Positions 42,640-50,832 of a DNA stretch of 58,628 nucleotides are shown here, in pieces. How positions within the stretch are numbered: position 1 is the first letter of the stretch; each line of letters opens with the position of its first letter. The DNA is from Mycobacterium asiaticum (lineage in GTDB: Bacteria > Actinomycetota > Actinomycetes > Mycobacteriales > Mycobacteriaceae), in the NCBI RefSeq assembly GCF_001673315.1, contig NZ_LZLQ01000147.1, positions 1 to 58,628 of the forward strand, read 5' to 3'. The position numbers and the translations under genes were made by a program. The notes under the pieces were generated by a model that saw only the letters and a list, made by a program, of their open reading frames with translations, was not told where the DNA came from and searched no databases.

Positions 42640-43470
42640 ATGCGAATCGCACTGGCTCAGATCCTCAGCGGCACCGATCCGGCCGCGAATCTGCAGCTCG
42701 TGCGCGAGTACTCCGAACGGGCCGCGGCGGCGGGCGCCCAGCTGGTGGTGTTCCCGGAAGCCACCATGTGCCGATTCGGTGTGCCGCTGGGGCCGATCGC
42801 TGAACCGTTCGACGGGCCCTGGGCCGACGGTGTCCGGCAGATCTCCCGGGACGCCGGCATCACGGTGGTGGCCGGCATGTTCGTCCCCACTGAGGATGGG
42901 CGCGTCACCAATACGCTGATCGCGTCCGGTCCGGGCACACCCAACGAACCGGACGCCCGATACGACAAGATCCACCTGTACGACGCCTTCGGGTTCACCG
43001 AGTCGCGCACCGTCGCGGCCGGGCGCGAACCCGTCGTCATCACCGTCGACGGCGTCGGTGTGGGGTTGACGGTGTGCTATGACGTGCGTTTTCCCGGGTT
43101 GTACACCGAACTGGCCGACCGCGGAGCGCAGCTGATCGTGGTGTGCGCGTCTTGGGGGTCCGGCCCGGGCAAACTCGACCAGTGGACGCTGCTGGCCCGT
43201 GCGCGGGCGCTGGACTGCACCAGCTACATCGCGGCGGCCGGTCAAGCAGACCCGGGCGACTCGATCGACGGCTCGGGCGCACCCACCGGCGTGGGCGGCA
43301 GCCTGGTGGCCTCGCCGCTGGGCGAAGTGGTGGCGTCGGCGGGTTCCGATCCGCAACTGGTGATCGCCGACCTGGACCTGGACGCAGTAGACGCGGCCAG
43401 GAAGAAGATTGCCGTGCTGCACAACCGCTCAAGCTTTGTTCAGCTTGATAGGGCAGAATCACCGGGGTGA
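42640..43470 (+). CDS. Nitrilase-superfamily carbon-nitrogen hydrolase, Rv0480c-like
   Basis: A 276-residue enzyme with the Glu-Lys-Cys triad of the nitrilase superfamily: Glu in VVFPEATM (near 41), Lys in RYDKIHLYD, and Cys in TVCYDVRFPGLY. The pattern is that of the Nit/omega-amidase-like branch. The substrate is not known. ATG 42640 is the natural start. It overlaps the next gene by 4 bases (GTGA). Confidence 0.9.
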   Translation: MRIALAQILSGTDPAANLQLVREYSERAAAAGAQLVVFPEATMCRFGVPLGPIAEPFDGPWADGVRQISRDAGITVVAGMFVPTEDGRVTNTLIASGPGTPNEPDARYDKIHLYDAFGFTESRTVAAGREPVVITVDGVGVGLTVCYDVRFPGLYTELADRGAQLIVVCASWGSGPGKLDQWTLLARARALDCTSYIAAAGQADPGDSIDGSGAPTGVGGSLVASPLGEVVASAGSDPQLVIADLDLDAVDAARKKIAVLHNRSSFVQLDRAESPG

Positions 43471-44507
43471 CGACTCCGCAGGGACCACGGAACGAAGGCC
43501 CATCGGGTTGGGCGCGTCCGGGCGATCAAGGCCCGCTCGGCCGACCCCCGGCACCGGGCGCAGGTCCCCCAGGCGGACGGCTACATCCCGGCAATCCCTA
43601 CGGACCCCGCTATCAGCCGCCGCCCGGTCAGCCCCCGCAGCAGACCGAGGAGCTGACCGCGGCAAACGCCGACACCAGGCGGATTCACCAGCAACCGACC
43701 GGCCCGGCCGCCGGCCAGACGACGCCGATCGGCAGGCCGCAGGACGACGCGGCCGAAGTCAAGAAGAAAAAGCGCAGACTCCGCGATCCGCTGTCCATCC
43801 TGCTCGTTCTGATCATCGTGTTTGCGCTGGTCGTGGCGGGACTGATCGGCACCGAGCTCTACATACGCCACGAGGCCAACAACAAGATCGCAGCAGCGGC
43901 GGCCTGTGTGACGAAGGATCAGGCCACCGCGTCATTCGGGGTGACACCGCTGGTGACGTGGCAGGTGCTCACCGACCACTACACCAACATCACCGTCGAG
44001 ACGGCCGGGAATCAGATCCGCGACGCCAAGGGCATGAAACTGCAGCTCAGCGTGCAGGACATCAAGCTGAACAAAACCCCCGACTCCAAGGGCACCATCG
44101 GCGCGATCGATGCCAACATCACCTGGACCTCGCAGGGCATCAAGGAGACCGTGCAGAACGCGATCCCGATTCTGGGTGAGTTCGTCACCAGCAGCGTTAC
44201 CACCCATCCCCAGGATCAGACCGTCGAGTTGAAGGGCATGCTGAACGACATCGTGGCCAAGCCGGTGGTGTCCGACGGCGGGTTCAAGCTGCAGATCGTC
44301 AGCTTCAACACTCTGGGCTTCTCGCTGCCGAAGGAGTCGGTGCAGTCGTCGCTGGACGAGTACACCTCAGGCCTGACCAAGAAGTTCCCGCTCGGCATCC
44401 ACGCCGACAGCGTCCAGGTCACCGACAGCGGCGTCACCAGCCATTTCTCCAGCCGGAACGCCACCATCCCGGCCGGCGAAACCGATCCCTGCTTCGCCGA
44501 TCTGTGA
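43467..44507 (+). CDS. DUF2993-type membrane protein, Rv0479c-like
   Basis: A 346-residue protein. A Pro/Gly-rich cytoplasmic region (about 1-105) with basic KKKKRRLR is followed by a single membrane span (about 110-132, SILLVLIIVFALVVAGLIG in core) and an exported domain that resembles DUF2993/LmeA-type lipid-binding (TULIP-like) proteins. LmeA itself is a different gene. GTG 43467 overlaps the preceding stop. A role in envelope lipid handling is a guess. Confidence 0.78.
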   Translation: MTTPQGPRNEGPSGWARPGDQGPLGRPPAPGAGPPGGRLHPGNPYGPRYQPPPGQPPQQTEELTAANADTRRIHQQPTGPAAGQTTPIGRPQDDAAEVKKKKRRLRDPLSILLVLIIVFALVVAGLIGTELYIRHEANNKIAAAAACVTKDQATASFGVTPLVTWQVLTDHYTNITVETAGNQIRDAKGMKLQLSVQDIKLNKTPDSKGTIGAIDANITWTSQGIKETVQNAIPILGEFVTSSVTTHPQDQTVELKGMLNDIVAKPVVSDGGFKLQIVSFNTLGFSLPKESVQSSLDEYTSGLTKKFPLGIHADSVQVTDSGVTSHFSSRNATIPAGETDPCFADL

Positions 44508-44515
44508 GTTCAGCC

Positions 44516-45190
44516 TCAGCTGAGCCCGTCCAACACGGCGCGGGTGCCGGATAGACCCAAGCGGGTGGCGCCGGCATCCAGCATCGCCAGCGCGTCAGAA
44601 GCGGTGCGGATGCCGCCGCTGGCTTTGACGCCAAGCTGCGCGCCGACGGCCGCAGCCATCACCTCGACGGCACGTACCGTTGCGCCGCCGGCGGGATGGA
44701 AGCCGGTGGACGTCTTGACGAAGTCGGCACCGGCGTCCGCCGCGACTCGGCAGATATCGCCCAGCAATTGCTCGTCGCCCCGGCTCAGCAGCACCGCTGA
44801 CTCCACGATCACCTTCAGCACGGCGCCGCCCGTCGCGGCCCGGACGGCCGCGATGTCGGACCGCACGGCACTGAAATCGCGGGTCAACGCCGCGCCGACG
44901 TCGATGACCATGTCAATTTCGCTCGCCCCAGCCGCCATCGCCGCAGCGGCCTCCTGTGCCTTGATGGCCGGCTCATGCTTGCCCGAAGGAAAACCCGCCA
45001 CCGCGGCGACCCGCACACTTCCTGCGCCGACCGCGAACGGCACCATCGACGGCGACACGCACACCGCGTAGACGTCGAGGTCGGTCCCCTCGGCCAGCAA
45101 CGCGGCCACGTCGGCGGGGGTAGCCTCCGGCTTGAGCAGGGTGTGGTCGACCAGCGCAGCCACTCGTTGCCGAGTCGGATCGACGGGCAT
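44516..45190 (-). CDS. deoC: Deoxyribose-phosphate aldolase
   Basis: A 224-residue class I aldolase that splits 2-deoxyribose 5-phosphate into acetaldehyde and glyceraldehyde 3-phosphate. Blocks: DHTLLKPEATPADV, IDMVIDVGA, VLKVIVESA with the Schiff-base Lys, FVKTSTGF and GVKASGGIR with the second Lys. ATG 45190 overlaps the upstream stop by one base (TGATG); the longer frame to 45388 covers the neighbour and is not used. Confidence 0.95.
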   Translation of the reverse strand: MPVDPTRQRVAALVDHTLLKPEATPADVAALLAEGTDLDVYAVCVSPSMVPFAVGAGSVRVAAVAGFPSGKHEPAIKAQEAAAAMAAGASEIDMVIDVGAALTRDFSAVRSDIAAVRAATGGAVLKVIVESAVLLSRGDEQLLGDICRVAADAGADFVKTSTGFHPAGGATVRAVEVMAAAVGAQLGVKASGGIRTASDALAMLDAGATRLGLSGTRAVLDGLS

Positions 45191-45618
45191 CAGAACGGTT
45201 CCTCCGCGCCACCGGGGTTGCACCCGGACGCCACCATCTCCGAATCGTCGACTACGGGCCGCCACGGCTCGAGGTTCCAGCTGGTCTTGCCAGGCTGCAC
45301 GGTCTCGGCGAACTGCCAGTGGCAAGCGAATTGCGCCCGCATCCCGGGGCTGTCCGCGTCGGGTGAGAGCGAAAGCACTTCGGTCCAAGCTTCATTCATC
45401 TCTTGACCGTTGCCGGTCCTGGACGCGACGCGGCCCGAGGGCGTCGGATACACGCGCAGACTGGACGCCCTCCCCCACGGCACCCACTCGGTGTGGGCAA
45501 CGAAGGGCGGCGCGTAGGCCGCCTCGGTGGAACCGGCCGCGCCGGGGTCGGCGGATGCCGGTACTGCGCCCAGCGCCGAAACCAGCACCACGATCGGCGC
45601 CAACAGCAGGATCCTCAT
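45190..45618 (-). CDS. Secreted DUF2599 protein, Rv0477-like
   Basis: A 142-residue protein with a clear signal peptide (RILLLAPIVVLVSALGAVPASA, cleavage after ASA near residue 23). The mature part contains a Cys pair (FACHW and ASGCNPGG) and the conserved WNLEPWRP. It resembles the DUF2599 family of secreted mycobacterial proteins. Function unknown. Stop and start of deoC overlap (TGATG). It lies 3 bases after the DUF2516 gene. Confidence 0.82.
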   Translation of the reverse strand: MRILLLAPIVVLVSALGAVPASADPGAAGSTEAAYAPPFVAHTEWVPWGRASSLRVYPTPSGRVASRTGNGQEMNEAWTEVLSLSPDADSPGMRAQFACHWQFAETVQPGKTSWNLEPWRPVVDDSEMVASGCNPGGAEEPF

Positions 45619-45621
45619 CCG

Positions 45622-45912
45622 CTAGCGCGACTTGCCCTGCACCTCGAGGAGTTTCGGGCGCACGTCGACCAGATACACGCCCGTCGCCACCGCGGCCATC
45701 GCCACGCCCAGCACGCCGAACAGGAAGCCAAGGATGGAGGTGAGTGCCACCGCGCCGCCCAACATCACCAGCCACACCGGCTTGGTCAGCTTTTCGGCGG
45801 CGGTGTAGGCATCCGAGCGCTGCATGGCCGCGTGCACAAACGCGTAGACCGCCGTCACGAGCACGGCGATTTGCAGAACGTAAAGGACGATACTCACGGC
45901 GCGCACGCTCAT
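45622..45912 (-). CDS. DUF2516 membrane protein, Rv0476-like
   Basis: A 96-residue membrane protein with three hydrophobic segments (about residues 6-30, 44-64, 66-82) and a basic C-terminal tail (LEVQGKSR). This matches the DUF2516 family. ATG 45912 is taken as start, with a GTG five codons later possible. It lies just after the hbhA terminator and starts the run to Rv0477 and deoC. Confidence 0.82.
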   Translation of the reverse strand: MSVRAVSIVLYVLQIAVLVTAVYAFVHAAMQRSDAYTAAEKLTKPVWLVMLGGAVALTSILGFLFGVLGVAMAAVATGVYLVDVRPKLLEVQGKSR

Positions 45913-45939
45913 AAGACTATGCGGGCCGCACCAAAAACG

Positions 45940-45977
45940 TCGACTCCGAGCCGCCAGCAGGGGCGACTCGGAGTCGA
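45940..45977 (-). terminator. Terminator of hbhA
   Basis: TCGACTCCGAG at 45940-45950 pairs perfectly with CTCGGAGTCGA at 45967-45977. On the minus strand the stem is followed by ACGTTTTTGG, giving an intrinsic terminator after hbhA and before the Rv0476-like gene. Confidence 0.8.
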
Positions 45978-46030
45978 GTGGTTATTTCTGGTCCGAGCCG
46001 CCAGCAGGGGCGACTCGGAGTCGAGTGGTT
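45945..46030. repeat. 39-bp perfect direct repeat covering the hbhA terminator
   Basis: Copies at 45945-45983 and 45992-46030 are identical over 39 bases, with an 8-base spacer TATTTCTG-like. They start TCCGAGCCGCCAGCAGG and end GAGTCGAGTGGTT. Each copy includes one arm of the terminator, and the near-palindrome CGACTCGGAGTCG. Confidence 0.95.
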
Positions 46031-46034
46031 GAGA

Positions 46035-46688
46035 TTACTTCTGGGTGACCTTCTTCGCGGCAGCCTTCTTGGCCGGGGCCTTCTTGGCCGGGACGGCCTT
46101 CTTGGCGGGGGCCTTCTTGGCAGCCGGAGCCGGCGCAGCCTTCTTAGCCGGAGCAGGAGCAGCCTCGGCCTTCTTCGGCAGCTCGATACCGACCAGCTTG
46201 GCGGCACGCTCACCCACGGCGCGAGTCTGCGTCGCGACGGTGCCCAGCGCCTCCTGGGTCAGCTCGACGGCCTGGTCGACGTAACCCTCGGCGCGCGCGG
46301 ACGCGTCCTCGAATGCGGACTGGCTGCGCAGCCGCGCCAAGGCGGCCTCGCCGCGCTCGACAAGCTCGCTGTAACGGCTGGTGGCGGCCTCAACGTAGCC
46401 CTCGGCGGCCTTGCGCAGCTCGTCAGCGGTGAAACGCTCGCGCAGCTCGGTGAACTGCTCGGGCAGGTCCTCCTGCAACTTGGTCAGGCGAGCGCGGCTC
46501 TCCTCGACCCGGCTGCGGGTGTCGGTACGGGTCTCTTCGGCGCGGTCACGAATGTTGGTGCGAGTCTCCTCGGCACGGTCGCGCAGGGTGGCGATCAGGT
46601 CGTTGACGGTGGCCAGAGCCAGGTCAGCTGCACCAAGCGCAGCAAGCAGCGGAGCCTTGAGGTCCTCGATGTTCGTGTTCTCAGCCAT
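46035..46688 (-). CDS. hbhA: Heparin-binding haemagglutinin
   Basis: A 217-residue surface adhesin. After MAENTNIEDLKAPLLAALGA comes a long coiled coil (about 35-110) with repeated RDRAEETRT, then a C-terminal Lys/Ala/Pro-rich tail (PAKKA repeats, about 165-217) that binds heparan sulfate; in M. tuberculosis these Lys are methylated. I recall that protein as 199 residues; this one is longer, mainly in the tail. ATG 46688 follows AAAGGAAA. The upstream frame to 46721 is not used. A terminator with a duplicated arm follows. Confidence 0.95.
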   Translation of the reverse strand: MAENTNIEDLKAPLLAALGAADLALATVNDLIATLRDRAEETRTNIRDRAEETRTDTRSRVEESRARLTKLQEDLPEQFTELRERFTADELRKAAEGYVEAATSRYSELVERGEAALARLRSQSAFEDASARAEGYVDQAVELTQEALGTVATQTRAVGERAAKLVGIELPKKAEAAPAPAKKAAPAPAAKKAPAKKAVPAKKAPAKKAAAKKVTQK

Positions 46689-46877
46689 GATGTTTCCTTT
46701 CTCTGTTTTCGATATCGGCATTAGTTGCTAAGGCTTTGGAAGTTGGCGCAAGTGGCGGCTCCTAGAGGAGAAGTCAAGACCCGCTGATTGACATTGGCTC
46801 GCGACTTGCAGAAAACCTCCTGATTAGCCGGGTCGGTGGATGGTCTGTATGGAACGGGGGGTGGTGGGACGAGCCGC

Positions 46878-47309
46878 CTAACCTTCGGCGCGCTCAGCGG
46901 TCGGATCGACATCGCCCTCCCACTCGGGGCGCTCTGCCTCGTTCTGCTGAAGGAATGACGCGTAGGTATCCAGCAGAACCTGCTTCTGGGGCTCGGTGAT
47001 GGCCGCGTCGCTGGCGATGGCGTCCCGCACTTGGCTGGAGTCACGTGGCTCGAGGATCCCGGCCTGTACGTAGAGAACCTCGGCCGAGACCCGCAACGCT
47101 TTCGCAATCTGGCGCAGCACGTCTGCGGAAGGCTTGCGCAGTCCACGCTCCACCTGGCTGAGGTAGGGGTTGCTGACGCCGGACCTTTCTGCCAGCTGTC
47201 GCATCGATACCTGCGCCGTCTCACGCTGTGCCCGGATGAAGCTGCCGATGTCAGAGGCCTTAGAAGTCACTGTGGACACCTTGGTGCCCAGCTTCTCCTC
47301 CGGCGACAT
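46878..47309 (-). CDS. XRE-family regulator, Rv0474-like
   Basis: A 143-residue DNA-binding protein. The helix-turn-helix (about residues 25-80) reads IGSFIRAQRETAQVSMRQLA and SGVSNPYLSQVERGLRKPSA. A short acidic C-terminal helix region follows. M. tuberculosis Rv0474 has been described as a copper-responsive regulator affecting rpoB; that is from memory. ATG 47309 is used. It lies 189 bases upstream of hbhA on the same strand and might control it. Confidence 0.86.
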   Translation of the reverse strand: MSPEEKLGTKVSTVTSKASDIGSFIRAQRETAQVSMRQLAERSGVSNPYLSQVERGLRKPSADVLRQIAKALRVSAEVLYVQAGILEPRDSSQVRDAIASDAAITEPQKQVLLDTYASFLQQNEAERPEWEGDVDPTAERAEG

Positions 47310-47397
47310 TGATGCTTTCCTTTGGTGTCCGTTGTTTGCTTACGGCCACCAGGCTACGGAGGAGTGCTTGCTATTGCAAGCGCATGTTAGCGCCGTC

Positions 47398-48789
47398 TCA
47401 GAACAGCAACTGGGCGATCGTGTAGATCGCCAGGCCGGCCAACGCCCCGACGACGGTCCCGTTGATCCGGATAAACTGCAGGTCACGGCCCACATGGAGC
47501 TCGATGCGGCGGCTGGCCTCCTCGGCGTCCCACCGCTCGATGGTCTCGGTAATGATCGCGGTGATCTCGATGCCATATTGCGAAACCAGGTGCTGGGCGG
47601 CACGCACCATCCAGTTGTCGACCTTGTCGCGCAACTCGGCGTCGTCGCGCAACGACTCGCCAATTTGAATCACCGCGTCGGCCACCCGGCTGCGCAGCGC
47701 GCTGGACGGGTCGTCCACACCTTCCAGGACGAGGCGCTTGAGTGTCCTCCATGCCGTCGCGGCGGCGTTGGCCACTTCTTCGCGTGCCATCAACTGCTCC
47801 TTGATGGCGTCGGCGCGGGCGATGGTATCCGGGTCGTTCTGCAGGTCGTCGGCGAACTCGAAGAGGAAGCGAGTCGCCGACCGGCGCAATTCGTGGTCGG
47901 GGTTGCGACGCACCTTGTCGGTGAAGTCCATCAACTCGCGGTGGATGCGGTCCCCGACAAGATGGTCCACAAACCGGGGTGACCAGGTCGGCGAATCCCG
48001 TTCGACCACACGCTGAATCACCACGCCCGCGTTCAAGGACCATTGGAACGCCCGATCGGCCAGCAACTGAATCAGCGCTTCCTGGCGGTTCTCGGCAAGC
48101 AGAGTCTGCAACACCCGGCCTACCGGCGGCCCCCACTGCGGCTCTGCGATGCGACGCACGATCATCTTGTCGATCACCTGCTGGACGTCCTCGTCGCGCA
48201 GCAGCTCCACGAGCACGCGCAGCACGGTCGAGGTCTCGGCCGCCACCCGTTGGGCGTGCACTGGTTCCGCCAGCCACTTGCCCAGGCGGCTCGGCACTTC
48301 GGCATCGCGCAACTTGGCCTCGACCACTTCCGCCGACAGGAAGTTCTCTCGCACAAACGTGCCCAGACCCTCGCCGAGCTGGTCTTTCTTGCGCTTAATG
48401 ATCGCGGTGTGCGGGATCGGGATGCCCAGGGGGTGTTTGAACAGCGCGGTGACCGCGAACCAGTCCGCCAGGGCCCCCACCATGCCCGCTTCCGCGGCGG
48501 CACCGACGTATCCGACCCACAGCGGCGCTGCACCGTGCGCATTCGCCCAGCGGCAGGCAAGAAACACCACGGTCGCGCCGACCAGGAAGCTCAGGGCCAC
48601 CACTTTCATCCGGCGCAGGGCGGTGCGGCGCGCGGCGTCGGCGTCCGCGTCTGCCCCGGCGAACGATTCCGCCAACGAGGGCCGGTTCTGCCGCGCCCCC
48701 GACGGTCCCGCGCCGGCGTCTGTTCCACGCGCCGCGCCCGGGGTATCGGCTCTGTGTGCCACCACACCATCATCCGTCATCGAAACCAC
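47398..48789 (-). CDS. DUF445 membrane protein, Rv0473-like
   Basis: A 463-residue protein of the DUF445 (YheB-type) family. A hydrophobic segment near residues 65-83 and a second one near 90-110 anchor the N-terminus; a long helical middle follows; a last hydrophobic helix (GALAGLAIYTIAQLLF) ends the protein. The motif WFAVTALFKHPLGIPIPHTAIIK (core FKHPLGIPIPHT) is the family mark. GTG 48789 and ATG 48780 are both possible starts; neither has a strong binding site. Function unknown. Confidence 0.83.
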   Translation of the reverse strand: MVSMTDDGVVAHRADTPGAARGTDAGAGPSGARQNRPSLAESFAGADADADAARRTALRRMKVVALSFLVGATVVFLACRWANAHGAAPLWVGYVGAAAEAGMVGALADWFAVTALFKHPLGIPIPHTAIIKRKKDQLGEGLGTFVRENFLSAEVVEAKLRDAEVPSRLGKWLAEPVHAQRVAAETSTVLRVLVELLRDEDVQQVIDKMIVRRIAEPQWGPPVGRVLQTLLAENRQEALIQLLADRAFQWSLNAGVVIQRVVERDSPTWSPRFVDHLVGDRIHRELMDFTDKVRRNPDHELRRSATRFLFEFADDLQNDPDTIARADAIKEQLMAREEVANAAATAWRTLKRLVLEGVDDPSSALRSRVADAVIQIGESLRDDAELRDKVDNWMVRAAQHLVSQYGIEITAIITETIERWDAEEASRRIELHVGRDLQFIRINGTVVGALAGLAIYTIAQLLF

Positions 48790-48927
48790 TGGTTAGTGTT
48801 ACCCACACTGCTCAACGCGCTCACGCACTCTCGGGCGATCTAGCGCAGCAAGCCTTCGCTAGCCTTCACAAGCCTTTGCAAGCCCGTAGTATCGACCCGT
48901 CTATGTAGTGAATGGGAAACGTCGACG

Positions 48928-49650
48928 GTGGCACAACATATCCCGGATATCCCGGCTCAAACCGCTAAGACCGATGGTCGCAAGCGGCGTTGGCACCAAC
49001 ACAAGGTGGACCGGCGCAACGAGTTGGTGGACGGCACAATCGAGGCGATCCGCCGGAAGAGCCGCTTTTTGAGCATGGACGAGATCGCGGCGGAGATCGG
49101 CGTGTCCAAGACCGTGCTCTACCGCTACTTCGTGGACAAGAACGACCTGACCACGGCCGTGATGATGCGGTTCGCGCAGACCACGCTGATCCCCAACATG
49201 GCCGCGGCGCTGTCGTCCAACCTGGACGGCTATGACCTGACCCGGGAAGTCATCCGGGTTTACGTCGACACCATGGCTGCAGAGCCGGAGCCATACGGCT
49301 TCGTGATGGCCAACAGTTCGGGCAGCAAGAGCAAGGTGATCGCCGACTCGGAGCGAATCATCGCCCGCATGATCGCGGTGATGCTGCGCCGCCGCATGCA
49401 AGAGGCGGGGATGGACACCGGCGGAGTCGAGCCGTGGGCCTACCTCATCGTCGGCGGAGTTCAGTTGGCCACCCACTCCTGGATGTCCAACCCACGGATG
49501 AGCAGCGATGAGCTGATCGACTACCTGACGATGCTGAGCTGGAGCGCCTTGTGCGGGATCGTCGAAGCGGGCGGGTCGCTGGAGAAGTTCCGGGTGCAGC
49601 CGCATCCGTCGCCGATCGTGCCGGCCTGGGAGCAGCAGCGCAACGGCTGA
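48928..49650 (+). CDS. TetR-family regulator, Rv0472c-like
   Basis: A 240-residue repressor-type protein. The helix-turn-helix (about 45-75) is MDEIAAEIGVSKTVLYRYFV, typical of TetR; the C-terminal part is an all-helical ligand domain. GTG 48928 gives MAQHIPDIPAQ. It is divergent from the DUF445 gene and upstream of pcaA on the same strand (276 bases away). Its target is not known; the DUF445 gene, pcaA or itself are the obvious candidates. Confidence 0.86.
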   Translation: MAQHIPDIPAQTAKTDGRKRRWHQHKVDRRNELVDGTIEAIRRKSRFLSMDEIAAEIGVSKTVLYRYFVDKNDLTTAVMMRFAQTTLIPNMAAALSSNLDGYDLTREVIRVYVDTMAAEPEPYGFVMANSSGSKSKVIADSERIIARMIAVMLRRRMQEAGMDTGGVEPWAYLIVGGVQLATHSWMSNPRMSSDELIDYLTMLSWSALCGIVEAGGSLEKFRVQPHPSPIVPAWEQQRNG

Positions 49651-49925
49651 ACCGGGACTGAATCGGGCCTGAATCGGCGCCGGGTCCTGTGATATTTACC
49701 ATCGGGTGCGGGATGCGGTGACGGTCCGGTTTCCCCGGTGTTAACGCGTCGACCGGCTTCGACGCCGCCTTACTGGGCGTCGGCCGCCGACGATACGTCG
49801 ACAACGAGGGGGGACGCGCCCACTTTCAGCGGTTAGCATGCAAGGAATGCATCCAGGGGGTGTCGACGACGACCAGTGCGGCCTTGTTTCGCGCGCGCCT
49901 GGTAAACAGAAAGGCTGACACCGTT
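49651..49925. other. 275-bp gap between TetR gene and pcaA
   Basis: No gene found. It starts with a short direct repeat (GACTGAATCGGG and GCCTGAATCGG). The pcaA promoter must lie here, but I see no certain -10 element. M. tuberculosis has a small annotated ORF, Rv0471c, at this spot; I see no convincing equivalent. Confidence 0.5.
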
Positions 49926-50789
49926 ATGGCCGTGCAGCTCACGCCGCATTTCGGCAACGTGCAGGCACATTACGACCTGTCTGACGAATTCTTCCGGTTG
50001 TTCCTGGACCCCACCAAGACCTACAGCTGTGCCTACTTCGAGCGCGAGGACATGACGCTGGAAGAGGCCCAGATCGCCAAGATCGACTTGGCGCTGGGCA
50101 AGTTGGGTCTCGAGCCGGGCATGACGTTGCTCGACATCGGCTGCGGCTGGGGTGCGACGATGCGTCGCGCCATCGAGAAATACGACGTCAACGTCGTCGG
50201 GCTGACCTTGTCCGAAAACCAGGCCGCCCACGTCCAGAAGAAGTTCGACGAGCTGGACACACCTCGGACCCGGCGGGTGTTGCTGGAGGGCTGGGAGAAA
50301 TTCCACGAACCCGTCGACCGCATCGTCTCCATCGGCGCGTTCGAGCACTTCGGTCGCCAGCGCTACCCCCGTTTCTTCAAAATGGCCAATGAGGTGCTGC
50401 CCAGCGACGGGGTGATGCTGTTGCACACCATCGTGCGGCCCACGATGCGCGAAGCCCGGGCTCAGGGGCTGCCGCTGACCCACGAAATCGTGCACTTCAG
50501 CCAGTTCATTCTGGCCGAGATCTTCCCGGGTGGTGATTTGCCTACGGTTCCGGTGGTTGAGGAGAAGTCCGCAGCGGCGGGCTTCACCATGCAGCGGATC
50601 CATCGGCTGCAGCTGCACTACGCCCGGACCCTGGAAATTTGGGCCGAAGCGCTCGAGTCCAAGAGGGACTTGGCGATCGCCGTCCAGTCGGAGAAGGTCT
50701 ACAACCGCTACATGAAGTACCTGACCGGCTGCGCGAAGCTGTTCCGCCAGGGATACACCGACATCTGCCAATTCACCCTGGCGAAGTAA
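49926..50789 (+). CDS. pcaA: Mycolic acid cyclopropane synthase PcaA
   Basis: A 287-residue SAM-dependent methyltransferase that makes the proximal cis-cyclopropane ring of alpha-mycolates and is linked to cording. Blocks: QLTPHFGNVQAHYDLSDEFF, the SAM loop LLDIGCGWGATMRRAIEKYD (core DIGCGWGA), GLTLSENQ, and GAFEHFGRQRYPRFFK. The length and the MAVQLTPHFGNVQ start identify PcaA rather than UmaA or CmaA2. ATG 49926 is used. Convergent with fadB2, 25 bases apart; umaA, which lies between them in M. tuberculosis, is absent. Confidence 0.93.
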   Translation: MAVQLTPHFGNVQAHYDLSDEFFRLFLDPTKTYSCAYFEREDMTLEEAQIAKIDLALGKLGLEPGMTLLDIGCGWGATMRRAIEKYDVNVVGLTLSENQAAHVQKKFDELDTPRTRRVLLEGWEKFHEPVDRIVSIGAFEHFGRQRYPRFFKMANEVLPSDGVMLLHTIVRPTMREARAQGLPLTHEIVHFSQFILAEIFPGGDLPTVPVVEEKSAAAGFTMQRIHRLQLHYARTLEIWAEALESKRDLAIAVQSEKVYNRYMKYLTGCAKLFRQGYTDICQFTLAK

Positions 50790-50794
50790 CGCGC

Positions 50795-50832
50795 CTCAGT
50801 ACGTCTGGAAACCCTCAGTAGGTGTAGAAACC
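50795..50832. repeat. 19-bp duplication at the 3' end of fadB2
   Basis: CTCAGTACGTCTGGAAACC (50795-50813) and CTCAGTAGGTGTAGAAACC (50814-50832) match at 16 of 19 positions. The second copy is the fadB2 end (Gly-Phe-Tyr-Thr-Tyr-stop on the minus strand); the first is an extra copy after the stop. Confidence 0.8.
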
